Below, piece by piece: positions 45,964-53,906 of a stretch of 64,000 nucleotides of DNA. Each line of letters starts with the position of its first letter. Positions within the stretch are counted from its first letter, which is position 1. Below the pieces are notes generated by a model. It did not search any database and was not told the origin of the DNA. It worked only from the letters and a program-made list of their open reading frames with translations. The stretch is from Paeniglutamicibacter sulfureus. GTDB taxonomy: Bacteria > Actinomycetota > Actinomycetes > Actinomycetales > Micrococcaceae. Position numbers and translations under genes: made by a program. Location of the stretch: positions 558,001-622,000 of the forward strand of contig NZ_JAULBL010000001.1 of assembly GCF_030512175.1 (NCBI RefSeq), in the 5' to 3' direction.

Positions 45964-47571
45964 GTGACTACAGCTTCCACGCAGAGACTTCGGCGCTGGG
46001 TCCTCCCACCGGCCGGCGCCTTCGGGCGCGAAGCCCTGAGGGACCGTTTGGCGGGCCCGTTGCACCGTCCCGGGATCTGGGGCTGGATCGTTCCGCTGGC
46101 GGTCACCGCTCTCGCGGCGGTGCTGCGCTTCACCAACCTCGCCCATCCGCATCTGCTGATCTTTGACGAGACGTATTACGTCAAGGACGCCTTCACCATG
46201 ATGCAGGCGGGCTACGAGCTGGAGTGGGGCGAGGAGCCGAACGATGCCTTCATTGCAGGGCACCCGGAGCCCAAGGACTCCGCCTCCTTCGTGGTCCATC
46301 CCCCGCTGGGCAAGTGGCTGATCGCCGCGGGGATGTGGCTTTTCGGCAGTGACAACGGGCTGGGCTGGCGCTTTTCCGCCGCGCTCTTTGGCACCCTCGC
46401 GGTGCTGCTGTGCGCGCTGGTTGCCCAGAAGATGTTCTCCTCGGTGTTCCTGGGCGGCGTGGCCGGCCTGTTGGCAGCCATCGACGGGCACCAGTTGGTC
46501 ATGTCCCGCACCGGACTGCTCGATATCTTCCTGATGTTCTTCCTTCTGGCAGGGTTCTTCGCCCTGCTCCTTGACCGCTTCGACGGACGCGAGCGACTGG
46601 CCCGCGCCCTGGCCACCGCCGATGGCGCCCGCCCCGCCGAGGGGTTGCTGGCCTACGGCCCGTGGCTGTGGTGGCGGCCGTGGCGCTTGGTGGCCGGGGT
46701 GATGTTCGGCTGTGCAGCCGGGGTCAAGTGGTCGGCGTTGTCCTTCATTGCCGTCTTCGGACTGATGACGGTGCTCTGGGATCTCTCGGCCCGGCGCCGC
46801 GCCGGGATCCGCCACTGGATCGCCGCCGGGTTGATCCGCGACGGGGTCCCGGCGTTCCTGCTCATCATCCCCACGGCCATCGTGGTGTACCTGGCCACCT
46901 GGACCGGTTGGCTGCTCTCCTCGGACGGACGCTACCGCCAATGGGCTGCGGAGAATCCCTCGGAGACCTGGGGCTGGGTGCCGGGGGCGCTGCGTTCACT
47001 GGGCGAATACCACCGGGCCGCCTATTCCTTCCACGAGGGCCTGGGCTCGCCTCACGGCTGGGAGTCCTCGCCCTGGAGCTGGCTCTTTGCCGGACGCCCC
47101 GTGCTCTTCTTCTACGAATCGCGCGGCAATGGCGAGTTCGGGTGCACCTCTTCGGATTGCGTGCAGGCGATCACCGACCTGCCCAACCCGATCATGTGGT
47201 GGGCGGCGACGCTGAGCCTGTTGCTGGTGCTTTTCCACTGGATCGGTGCCCGCGACTGGCGTGCCGGGGCCATCCTGGCGGGAGTGGGCGCCGGGTTCCT
47301 GCCGTGGTTCGCCTATCCGGAGAGGACAATGTTCTTCTTCTATACCCTGCCTTTCGCCCCGTTCCTCATTCTCTCCCTGTGCTACGTGCTGGGCAGGAGC
47401 CTGCCCGTCGGGGGCCAGGTGCCGTGGCACCGGCGGCGCCTCTTGTGGGGTGTGGGGATCTTCCTGGCCTTGGTCGTTGTCGTGTCCGCCTACTTCCTCC
47501 CGGTGTGGACCGGGGAGATGGTCACCTACGAGAACTGGCGCAACCACATTTGGATGCCCAGCTGGGGATAG
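45964..47571 (+). CDS. pmt: Protein O-mannosyltransferase (Pmt family)
   Basis: A 535-residue GT-C membrane enzyme that transfers mannose from polyprenyl-phosphate-mannose to secreted proteins. The first external loop has the DE motif in LLIFDETYYVKDAF and the conserved HPPLGKWLIAAG; about 10-11 membrane helices follow. GTG 45964 is chosen since it lies 7 bases after a -10-like TAGAGT and no upstream ribosome site exists. It diverges from rsmI. The polyprenyl sugar donor could come from a DPM-type enzyme such as the one in this window or elsewhere. Confidence 0.93.
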   Translation: MTTASTQRLRRWVLPPAGAFGREALRDRLAGPLHRPGIWGWIVPLAVTALAAVLRFTNLAHPHLLIFDETYYVKDAFTMMQAGYELEWGEEPNDAFIAGHPEPKDSASFVVHPPLGKWLIAAGMWLFGSDNGLGWRFSAALFGTLAVLLCALVAQKMFSSVFLGGVAGLLAAIDGHQLVMSRTGLLDIFLMFFLLAGFFALLLDRFDGRERLARALATADGARPAEGLLAYGPWLWWRPWRLVAGVMFGCAAGVKWSALSFIAVFGLMTVLWDLSARRRAGIRHWIAAGLIRDGVPAFLLIIPTAIVVYLATWTGWLLSSDGRYRQWAAENPSETWGWVPGALRSLGEYHRAAYSFHEGLGSPHGWESSPWSWLFAGRPVLFFYESRGNGEFGCTSSDCVQAITDLPNPIMWWAATLSLLLVLFHWIGARDWRAGAILAGVGAGFLPWFAYPERTMFFFYTLPFAPFLILSLCYVLGRSLPVGGQVPWHRRRLLWGVGIFLALVVVVSAYFLPVWTGEMVTYENWRNHIWMPSWG

Positions 47572-47646
47572 ACCCCAAATTACCAATGGGTAACATAGGT
47601 GATGTCCCAGACCACACGCCGACCATCTCCCGGGAAGCAACACACC

Positions 47647-49494
47647 ATGCGCGAAGCCAGCACACCACTTCTCCAGGACCTGCCGCAGGACTTCAACACC
47701 ACCCAATTGCTGGTGGACCGTCTGGCCCGCGGCACCGGCGCACCGCTTTTTAGCGTCAAGCGCGCAGGCTCGTGGACCGACGTGTCCACCGCCGACTTCG
47801 TCGCCGACGTCCGCTGGCTGGCCAAGATGCTGCTGGCCGCCGGGATCGCCCCCGGGGAAAAGATCGGGATCATGTCCCGCACGCGCTATGAATGGGCGCT
47901 GGCCGAGCAGGCGATCTGGTTTGCCGGCGCTGTGTCCGTTCCCAACTACGAGACCAGTTCCCCGTACCAGGTGGCGTGGATCCTGCAGGACTCCGGCGCC
48001 CGGCACGTGTTTGCCGAGGACCCAGCCTGCGCACGAGTGCTCGCGGAGGCCGCCGGATCCGTGGACGAGGAGGTCACCGTGTGGACCTTTGAGGGGCCCG
48101 AGGCCCCCGGGCCGACCGACATCCCTGCAGCAGGACTCCGGGAACTGCTGGCGGAGGGGTCCGCCAGCGGGATCGGCAATGAACAGGTCGAGGCCGCCCG
48201 GACCTCCGCCGGCCTGAAGGACATCGCCACCCTGGTCTACACTTCCGGCACCACCGGACGGGCCAAGGGCTGCATGATGACCCACGCGAATTTCTCCCAG
48301 GTTGCCGTGAACCTGGCCCGGCACATGGCCCCGGTGCTGGGCCGGAACGATCGCACCCTAATGTTCCTGCCGCTGGCCCACGTCCTGGCCCGCGCCGTCC
48401 AGCAGGTCTGCGTGCACGCAGGATCGACCATCGCGCACACGTCCTCGGCCTCCACCCTGGAGCCGGATCTGGCGGCCGTGAAACCGGGCTTCCTGCTGGC
48501 TGTGCCCAGGGTCTTCGAAAAGATCCGCACCACCGCGGCCGGCACGGCATTGGCCGCGGGCAAGGGCCAGCTTTTCGCCCAGGCGGAGTCGACAGCCATC
48601 GAATTTTCCCGGAGCGCCGACGCCCGGGCCCGCGGCCTGGCCTCGCGCCGTTCCCCGCTCCTGCTGGCCCGGCACGCCCTGTTCAACAAGGTGCTCTACC
48701 CGCGGCTGCGGGCGGTGCTGGGCGGCAGGGTGCGTTACGCCATTTGCGGCGCCAGCGCCTTGAACGCCGACCTGGCCCATTTCTTCCGCGGCGCCGGCGT
48801 GGGATTGCTGGAAGGCTATGGGCTCACCGAGACCACGGCCCCGGCAACAGTGAACATGGCGCGGAACCTCAGGGTGGGGTCCGTGGGCCTGCCCATCCCC
48901 GGCACCACCATCCGCATCGCGCCTGACGGCGAGGTATTGGTCAAGGGAATCGGGGTCTTTGCCGGCTACCACCACAATGCGCAGGCCACGGCCGACGCCT
49001 TTGACGACGAGGGATTCTTCAGGACCGGCGACACCGGGGCTCTGGACGAGTCGGGGTTCCTGGTCGTCACCGGGCGCAAGAAGGACATCCTGGTGACTGC
49101 CGGCGGCAAGAACGTGGCTCCGGGGCCGCTGGAGGAAGCCATCCGCACCTCGCCCCTGGTCTCCCAGGTGGTGTTGGTGGGTGAGAACCGTCCGTTCATC
49201 GCCGCCCTGCTGACCCTGGATCCCGAAGAACTGGGCCCGTGGTGCCGGGCCAACGCCCTTCCGGTGCTCTCCCCGGCAGAGGCGGCGGTGCACCCCAAGG
49301 TGCTCGCCGAGCTTCAGGACGCCGTGGATGCGGCGAATGCCGCGGTCTCCAAGGCCGAGGGCATTCGGAAGTTCGTGGTCCTGGACCGGGAGTTCACCGA
49401 GGAGTCGGGGCATCTGACACCCTCGCTGAAGGTGAAGCGGGGAAGCATCGTCAGCGACTTCCAGGACCTGATCGACCAGTTGTACAGGCGCTGA
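47647..49494 (+). CDS. Long-chain acyl-CoA synthetase (AMP-forming)
   Basis: A 615-residue ANL-superfamily enzyme that activates fatty acids to acyl-CoA. The P-loop VYTSGTTGRAKGCMMTH, the adenylate motif LEGYGLTETTAPAT, FRTGDTGALDESGF and the catalytic C-terminal lysine in LKVKRGSI are intact. I start at ATG 47647 (MREASTPLL), as in many actinobacterial homologues; an earlier in-frame ATG at 47602 is possible, but a TAACAT -10-like box at 47591-47596 suggests a 40-base leader. It follows pmt on the same strand and ends at a strong bidirectional terminator. Confidence 0.93.
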   Translation: MREASTPLLQDLPQDFNTTQLLVDRLARGTGAPLFSVKRAGSWTDVSTADFVADVRWLAKMLLAAGIAPGEKIGIMSRTRYEWALAEQAIWFAGAVSVPNYETSSPYQVAWILQDSGARHVFAEDPACARVLAEAAGSVDEEVTVWTFEGPEAPGPTDIPAAGLRELLAEGSASGIGNEQVEAARTSAGLKDIATLVYTSGTTGRAKGCMMTHANFSQVAVNLARHMAPVLGRNDRTLMFLPLAHVLARAVQQVCVHAGSTIAHTSSASTLEPDLAAVKPGFLLAVPRVFEKIRTTAAGTALAAGKGQLFAQAESTAIEFSRSADARARGLASRRSPLLLARHALFNKVLYPRLRAVLGGRVRYAICGASALNADLAHFFRGAGVGLLEGYGLTETTAPATVNMARNLRVGSVGLPIPGTTIRIAPDGEVLVKGIGVFAGYHHNAQATADAFDDEGFFRTGDTGALDESGFLVVTGRKKDILVTAGGKNVAPGPLEEAIRTSPLVSQVVLVGENRPFIAALLTLDPEELGPWCRANALPVLSPAEAAVHPKVLAELQDAVDAANAAVSKAEGIRKFVVLDREFTEESGHLTPSLKVKRGSIVSDFQDLIDQLYRR

Positions 49495-49508
49495 AGGGTC
49501 GGCAGAAA

Positions 49509-49573
49509 CAGCGATTCCCGAGTGCTTGGCCCGGCTTCCGAATCGAAGCCGGGAGACACCCGGGAATCTGCTG
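49509..49573. terminator. Nested hairpins between convergent genes
   Basis: An outer stem CAGCGATTCCCG (49509-49520) with CGGGAATCTGCTG (49561-49573) encloses a perfect inner stem CCCGGCTTC/GAAGCCGGG (49530-49538, 49545-49553). It serves the acyl-CoA synthetase and the DUF1461 gene. Confidence 0.85.
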
Positions 49574-49585
49574 TGGTCGGCAGTG

Positions 49586-50959
49586 CTACAGCCCGAAGAC
49601 CCGCTTTTCCTGGCGCAGGCGCGAGCCCTCGCGGCGCTTGGCCGTAGGCCAAGTGGCGATCAGGGTCACCAGCGCCGTGATGACCACCAGACCGGCGATG
49701 CCGATGGCTGCGTCGATCCAGAATTGCGGCGGGTAGAGCCTGATCAGCGTGTCAGAGAAGTTGAAGGTCCAGGTGCCGTCCGCAAAGAAGATCCGGTGGA
49801 AGGTGCTGAAGAAGCTTTCCCAGCCAAGGATCGCCACGACGGTGAGACCTGCAAGCAGCACCAAGGTGGCGACCGATCCGGCGAAGAGCCCGCGGCGGAT
49901 GCCGCCGGCGTAGCGTTTGCCCAGGTAGATCAGTGCAATGAGCGCGATGACGCCCAGAATGGTCCCGCCCAGGTAGGTGAAGGACATGACGTTCTTGACG
50001 TCGGCCATGTGCTGGACCTCGGTGCCGAGGAAGAGCGGGTTGCCGTTGGGATCCCTCAGTTCGGCCAGGTACCGGTTGTCGGCGACGTTGTTCAAGAAGT
50101 CCACGCCGAAGGAGCCGTATGTCAGCCTGTCGGCGGTGGTGAACCCGAAGCTGTCGACGGGGAATCCGGGGCGCTGGTAGGCAATCCACAGGAAGATGGG
50201 GCTGGCCACCAGGCGGATGGCCAGGATCAGCAGCACCAGGGGGTACGCGATGGCCAGCAACACCTGGAGGGTGCGGGCCAGTGGCGGCTTGGATTCCAGG
50301 GCGGCCTCGCGGGCGGCACGGCGTTCGCGGGCCGCAGGGGTCGGCTCGGGCACCGGGGTGTAGGCGCCGAAGACCCTGCTGCGTGCCTCGGCAATGGCCG
50401 AAGCGGTTTGCGGTGTGGCCGGGGCCACCGGGCGCGGCATGGCGCGGGTCTGGTCGTTGTCCGTCGATGCTGCGGATCCGGCAGTTGCCGGTGACGACGA
50501 CTTGTCGACCTTGGCGGTTTCGGGGAGCGGTTCCACCGGGATCTTGGCGATGATGTCCTCGACTTCCTCGGGCTCTTCGGCCTTGCCCGGGGCCTGCTTC
50601 TGGGCGCCTGCCCCGGCAGGGGTCGCCTTTGCCGGGTCGGCCGGCTTCAGGGGTGTGGCAGCTGGCCTGGCCGCGGCCGCCGGTGCGGCGGTAGGGGCCT
50701 GCGCAGGCTTGGCCGGCGCAGCGCCGGTCGTTGCTGCGGGCTTCGCTGCCTGTGCTGCGGGCATCTTGGCTTCGGCGGCCTTCTGCGCGGCGGCAGTCCG
50801 CGAGGCGACAATCGAGGCCTCGATCCGGGCGGCGGCCGACGCGGCGGCGGCGCTCAACGAGCCGGATCCGGCCTCGGTCTTGGCGCCGGCACCGGGCACT
50901 GCCTGTGCGGTCGCCGGCTTTCCCGGCTTGCCGGTCTGCGGTTCGTCCTGCTCAGCCAT
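49586..50959 (-). CDS. TIGR01906/DUF1461 membrane protein with long Ala/Pro-rich N-terminus
   Basis: A 457-residue protein in two very different halves. Residues 1-220 are low-complexity Ala/Pro/Lys-rich and contain no fold. Residues 230-457 are the DUF1461 domain: a first helix, an external loop with TADRLTYGSFGVDFLNNVAD, three further helices, and an external FHRIFFADGTWTF before the last helix, ending in a basic tail. The domain alone is the usual family length; the extension roughly doubles it. Function unknown. The N-terminus faces the cytoplasm by the positive-inside rule. Confidence 0.85.
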   Translation of the reverse strand: MAEQDEPQTGKPGKPATAQAVPGAGAKTEAGSGSLSAAAASAAARIEASIVASRTAAAQKAAEAKMPAAQAAKPAATTGAAPAKPAQAPTAAPAAAARPAATPLKPADPAKATPAGAGAQKQAPGKAEEPEEVEDIIAKIPVEPLPETAKVDKSSSPATAGSAASTDNDQTRAMPRPVAPATPQTASAIAEARSRVFGAYTPVPEPTPAARERRAAREAALESKPPLARTLQVLLAIAYPLVLLILAIRLVASPIFLWIAYQRPGFPVDSFGFTTADRLTYGSFGVDFLNNVADNRYLAELRDPNGNPLFLGTEVQHMADVKNVMSFTYLGGTILGVIALIALIYLGKRYAGGIRRGLFAGSVATLVLLAGLTVVAILGWESFFSTFHRIFFADGTWTFNFSDTLIRLYPPQFWIDAAIGIAGLVVITALVTLIATWPTAKRREGSRLRQEKRVFGL

Positions 50960-51002
50960 GCTTCTCCCTCAAAACTCTGACATGCGGTGCGCTTGCGGTG
51001 CG

Positions 51003-51026
51003 GGGCGTTGCGGGCCGACAACGCCC
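51003..51026. repeat. 8-bp hairpin before the DUF1461 gene
   Basis: GGGCGTTG (51003-51010) and CAACGCCC (51019-51026) pair perfectly around an 8-base loop, about 45 bases upstream of the DUF1461 start. It may be a second ahcY terminator or a leader structure. Confidence 0.45.
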
Positions 51027-51122
51027 ACTGCCAAACACACAGCTAAGCCTATCGAGCCGAGGGTTCACCCGCGGCCCACCAGCGTCTTTTCGGTCCGCGT
51101 GTCGGAAGGGCAACGCACCGGC

Positions 51123-51161
51123 GCCCGCCCTGCCGCCGCGAGGCGCGAAGGCAAGGCGGGC
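51123..51161 (-). terminator. Terminator of ahcY
   Basis: GCCCGCCCTGCC (51123-51134) pairs with GGCAAGGCGGGC (51150-51161) at 11 of 12 positions, about 50 bases past the ahcY stop. Confidence 0.65.
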
Positions 51162-51209
51162 TTCGATTCCTGCGGCCCGGAGAACTTCGGCGGCCGGGCC
51201 GCGATCCGC

Positions 51210-52676
51210 CTAGTAGCGGTAGCTCTCCGGCTTGTACGGGCCGGCGGCATCAAGTCCGAGGTACCGGGCCTGCGCGTCCGAAAGCTCCGTCAGTTCGACA
51301 CCCAGGGCGGCGAGGTGAAGGCGCGCGACCTTCTCGTCCAGGATCTTGGGCAGCACGTAGACGGACTTGGCGTACTCCCCCGTGCCGGCCTTGGAGTACA
51401 GCTCGATCTGCGCGATCACCTGGTTGGCGAAGGAATTGGACATCACGAACGAGGGGTGGCCGGTGGCATTGCCCAGGTTCAGCAGCCGGCCCTCGGAGAG
51501 CACGATGACGGAGCGTTCGGCCGTGGAACCGGCCTCGAAGGTCCACTCGTGCACCTGGGCCTTGATCTCGACCTTTTGGACGCCCGGGATCGCGGCCAGT
51601 CCCGCCATGTCGATCTCGTTGTCGAAGTGCCCGACGTTGCCCACGATGGCCTTGTTCTTCATCAGCTGCATGTGCCCGGCGGTGATGATGTCCTTGCCGC
51701 CGGTGGTGGTGACGAAGATGTCGCCCTGGTCCAGCACGGTTTCCAGCCGGGCCACCTGGTAGCCGTCCATGGCCGCCTGCAGGGCGCAGATCGGGTCGAT
51801 CTCGGTGACGATCACCCGGGCGCCCTGGCCGCGCATGGCCTCGGCGGCACCCTTGCCCACGTCCCCATAGCCGCAAACGACGACCACCTTGCCGCCGATC
51901 AGCACATCGGTGGCGCGCATGAGCCCATCGGGCAGGGAGTGGCGGATGCCGTATTTGTTGTCGAATTTCGACTTGGTCACCGAATCGTTGACGTTGATCG
52001 CCGGGAAGAGAAGCGTTTGGGCAGCTGCCATCTGGTTCAGCCGCATCACTCCGGTGGTGGTTTCCTCGGTGACGCCGTTGATCCTCGCGGCAATGCGGGT
52101 GAACTTGGCCGGGTCATTGGACAGGGAGACGCGCAGGGTGTCCAGCACGATGGAGTGTTCGTGGCTTGTCGCGGCCTCGGGGCCGGGCACGGCTCCGGCG
52201 GCCTCGTACTGCGCGCCCAGGTGCACCAGCATGGTGGCGTCGCCGCCGTCGTCCAGGATCATGTTCGGTCCGAGCTCCGGCTCGGTCTCGGCCCCCGGCC
52301 AGGTAAGGACCTGCTCGGCGGTCCACCAGTAGTCCTCGAGGGACTCGTTCTTCCAGGCGAACACCGGGACGCCGGCGGGGTTCTCCGGGGTGCCGGTGCC
52401 CACGACCACGGCGGCCGCGGCCTCGTCCTGGGTGGAGAAGATATTGCAGGAGGCCCAGCGGACCTGCGCGCCCAGGGCCACGAGGGTCTCGATGAGAACC
52501 GCTGTCTGCACCGTCATGTGCAGGGACCCGGCGATGCGGGCGCCGGCCAGCGGCTGCTCCGTCGCGTATTCGGCGCGCAGGGACATCAATCCGGGCATCT
52601 CGTGCTCGGCCAGGCGGATCTGGTGGCGTCCGGCCTCGTGCAGGGACAGGTTCGCGACCCGGAAATCGATGCCCAT
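51210..52676 (-). CDS. ahcY: Adenosylhomocysteinase
   Basis: A 488-residue NAD-dependent enzyme that splits S-adenosylhomocysteine into adenosine and homocysteine and so keeps methyltransferases free of product inhibition. The NAD fold [20 protein letters not shown], the [18 protein letters not shown] active-site segment and the C-terminal KPESYRY are present; the 40-residue insert seen in actinobacterial enzymes ([14 protein letters not shown] region) is also there. It follows the Trm112-like gene by 11 bases. Both concern SAM metabolism. Confidence 0.97.
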   Translation of the reverse strand: MGIDFRVANLSLHEAGRHQIRLAEHEMPGLMSLRAEYATEQPLAGARIAGSLHMTVQTAVLIETLVALGAQVRWASCNIFSTQDEAAAAVVVGTGTPENPAGVPVFAWKNESLEDYWWTAEQVLTWPGAETEPELGPNMILDDGGDATMLVHLGAQYEAAGAVPGPEAATSHEHSIVLDTLRVSLSNDPAKFTRIAARINGVTEETTTGVMRLNQMAAAQTLLFPAINVNDSVTKSKFDNKYGIRHSLPDGLMRATDVLIGGKVVVVCGYGDVGKGAAEAMRGQGARVIVTEIDPICALQAAMDGYQVARLETVLDQGDIFVTTTGGKDIITAGHMQLMKNKAIVGNVGHFDNEIDMAGLAAIPGVQKVEIKAQVHEWTFEAGSTAERSVIVLSEGRLLNLGNATGHPSFVMSNSFANQVIAQIELYSKAGTGEYAKSVYVLPKILDEKVARLHLAALGVELTELSDAQARYLGLDAAGPYKPESYRY

Positions 52677-52687
52677 GTCCCCGGCCC

Positions 52688-52885
52688 CTAGCCTTGGGTC
52701 TTCGCGGGGATGACGGTGGCCTCGGGGGCCAGCATGACCGGGATCCCCTCGACGATTTCGTAGCTGTAGGTTTCCCCGTTGTCCCCGGTTCCGGTGGACA
52801 CCAGCGTGTCACCGTGCTGGATGAGGGTGGAACCGGTGAGAGGGCAACGGAGCTGGGCAGAGAGTTGGGCTGAGAGATTCGACAT
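52688..52885 (-). CDS. Trm112-like small protein
   Basis: A 65-residue protein with the Trm112/YcaR pattern: [15 protein letters not shown], a variable middle, and the ending [16 protein letters not shown]. Only one cysteine of the usual zinc pair is visible. In other organisms Trm112 proteins activate SAM-dependent methyltransferases; the partner is unknown here. It sits between DUF3499 (10 bases upstream) and ahcY (11 bases downstream) in one operon. Confidence 0.85.
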   Translation of the reverse strand: MSNLSAQLSAQLRCPLTGSTLIQHGDTLVSTGTGDNGETYSYEIVEGIPVMLAPEATVIPAKTQG

Positions 52886-52895
52886 GGAACCCAGT

Positions 52896-53294
52896 TTAGG
52901 GCTCCAGGTTCCCTTCGCGCAGCACCCGCAGGTGCCGCCGCGTCATGCCCTGGGCGTTGCCGGGCTCGATGGCCGGCGGCGAGGTGCGTGGAGCCGGGAC
53001 CTCCGGGGCCGGGGCGAGGGCCACATCGGCCTCGTTTTCCCGCACCGCATTGGCCAGCGCGTACAGGTCGTCGTTGCCGAGCCGTCCCTGCTCGGGCAGG
53101 GCCAGGCGCATGACTTCCCAACCCAGCGGCACGGTCAGGCGCTGGGCATGGAGCGAGCACAAGTCGTAGCAATGCGGTTCCGCAAAGGTCGCCAAGGGAC
53201 CGAGCACCGCCGTCGAGTCGGCGTACACATAGGTCAGGGTGGCGATGGCCGGTTGGCGGCACGCCGAACGTGAACAAAGTCTGGATGATCCCAC
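52896..53294 (-). CDS. DUF3499 family protein
   Basis: A 132-residue actinobacterial protein. I begin at GTG 53294, which gives VGSSRLCSRSACRQPAIATL; the frame is open further upstream without homology. Two cysteine pairs (LCSRSAC and HCYDLCSLHA) separated by 30 residues suggest a small zinc-ribbon-like fold, followed by a disordered Pro/Glu tail. TAGTCT (53308-53303 on the minus strand) ends 8 bases before GTG and there is no ribosome site, so it may be leaderless. It diverges from the zincin-like gene, its standard neighbour. Function unknown. Confidence 0.85.
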   Translation of the reverse strand: MGSSRLCSRSACRQPAIATLTYVYADSTAVLGPLATFAEPHCYDLCSLHAQRLTVPLGWEVMRLALPEQGRLGNDDLYALANAVRENEADVALAPAPEVPAPRTSPPAIEPGNAQGMTRRHLRVLREGNLEP

Positions 53295-53302
53295 GGTTAC
53301 AC

Positions 53303-53308
53303 AGACTA
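53303..53308 (-). promoter_or_regulatory. -10 element for leaderless DUF3499 gene
   Basis: TAGTCT on the minus strand, 8 bases before GTG 53294; no Shine-Dalgarno. It is paired with a divergent promoter of the same type at 53378. Confidence 0.45.
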
Positions 53309-53377
53309 CCGCAGCGCGGCGGCACGGCGTCGGCGCATCGCCGTGCGGCAGGCGGTTCCCGCGGGGCCGAGGTGGCA

Positions 53378-53383
53378 TAGGCT
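53378..53383 (+). promoter_or_regulatory. -10 element for leaderless zincin-like gene
   Basis: TAGGCT followed by exactly 7 bases and ATG 53391. Same hexamer as before purK. Confidence 0.5.
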
Positions 53384-53390
53384 AGGTGTC

Positions 53391-53906
53391 ATGTCCGGAA
53401 AACTGTCGATCGATTTGGACGGGCGCGATCCGTCCTCGCTGCACAGCGGGAGTACCCGGAGATACGCCGACCGCAAGCGCAACCGGCACGGACGCGGCCG
53501 GCGCGGACCACTGCTCCTGGCACCGCTGCCCGGGTCGCGCACCCGGGCCGAGCGCTTCGAGGACCTGCTGGTTGAATCGGCCGAGCGTCTGGCCGACCGC
53601 TGGGGCGAGCGGGTGACGGCCATCGACTTCCGCATCATGATGGTCCCCGCCGCCAAGGTGCTGGAGCGTGCGCGGGCTGCCGGGACCCGGGTGCCGTGGG
53701 CCACGAGCCGTTCGGCGCGTCCCGGCCGCCCCGAACGCGTCACGCTCTACCGCCGCCCCATCGAGGAGGCGTGCGGCCACGGCGCCGAGCTGCTTCCGGA
53801 GATGGTGCACATGGCGATCGTGGAACAACTGGCCGACCTGTGGGCCATGGACCCGCAGGCCATTGACCCCGGGTACGGGTCCTGGGATGCCGGCCCGGAC
53901 GATTAG
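53391..53906 (+). CDS. Zincin-like (DUF1025-type) protein lacking HExxH
   Basis: A 171-residue protein of the minimal zincin family found beside DUF3499 in Actinobacteria. RAERFEDLLVESAERLADRW, VTLYRRPIEEACG and the final helix align with the family, but where metallopeptidases have HExxHxxG this one reads HMAIVEQLADL, so there is no zinc-binding pair. It is likely not a protease. The basic N-terminus (RRYADRKRNRHGRGRRG) may bind nucleic acid. ATG 53391 follows a -10-like TAGGCT by 7 bases, so it is probably leaderless. Its stop overlaps that of the convergent DUF5719 gene by 4 bases. Confidence 0.82.
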   Translation: MSGKLSIDLDGRDPSSLHSGSTRRYADRKRNRHGRGRRGPLLLAPLPGSRTRAERFEDLLVESAERLADRWGERVTAIDFRIMMVPAAKVLERARAAGTRVPWATSRSARPGRPERVTLYRRPIEEACGHGAELLPEMVHMAIVEQLADLWAMDPQAIDPGYGSWDAGPDD

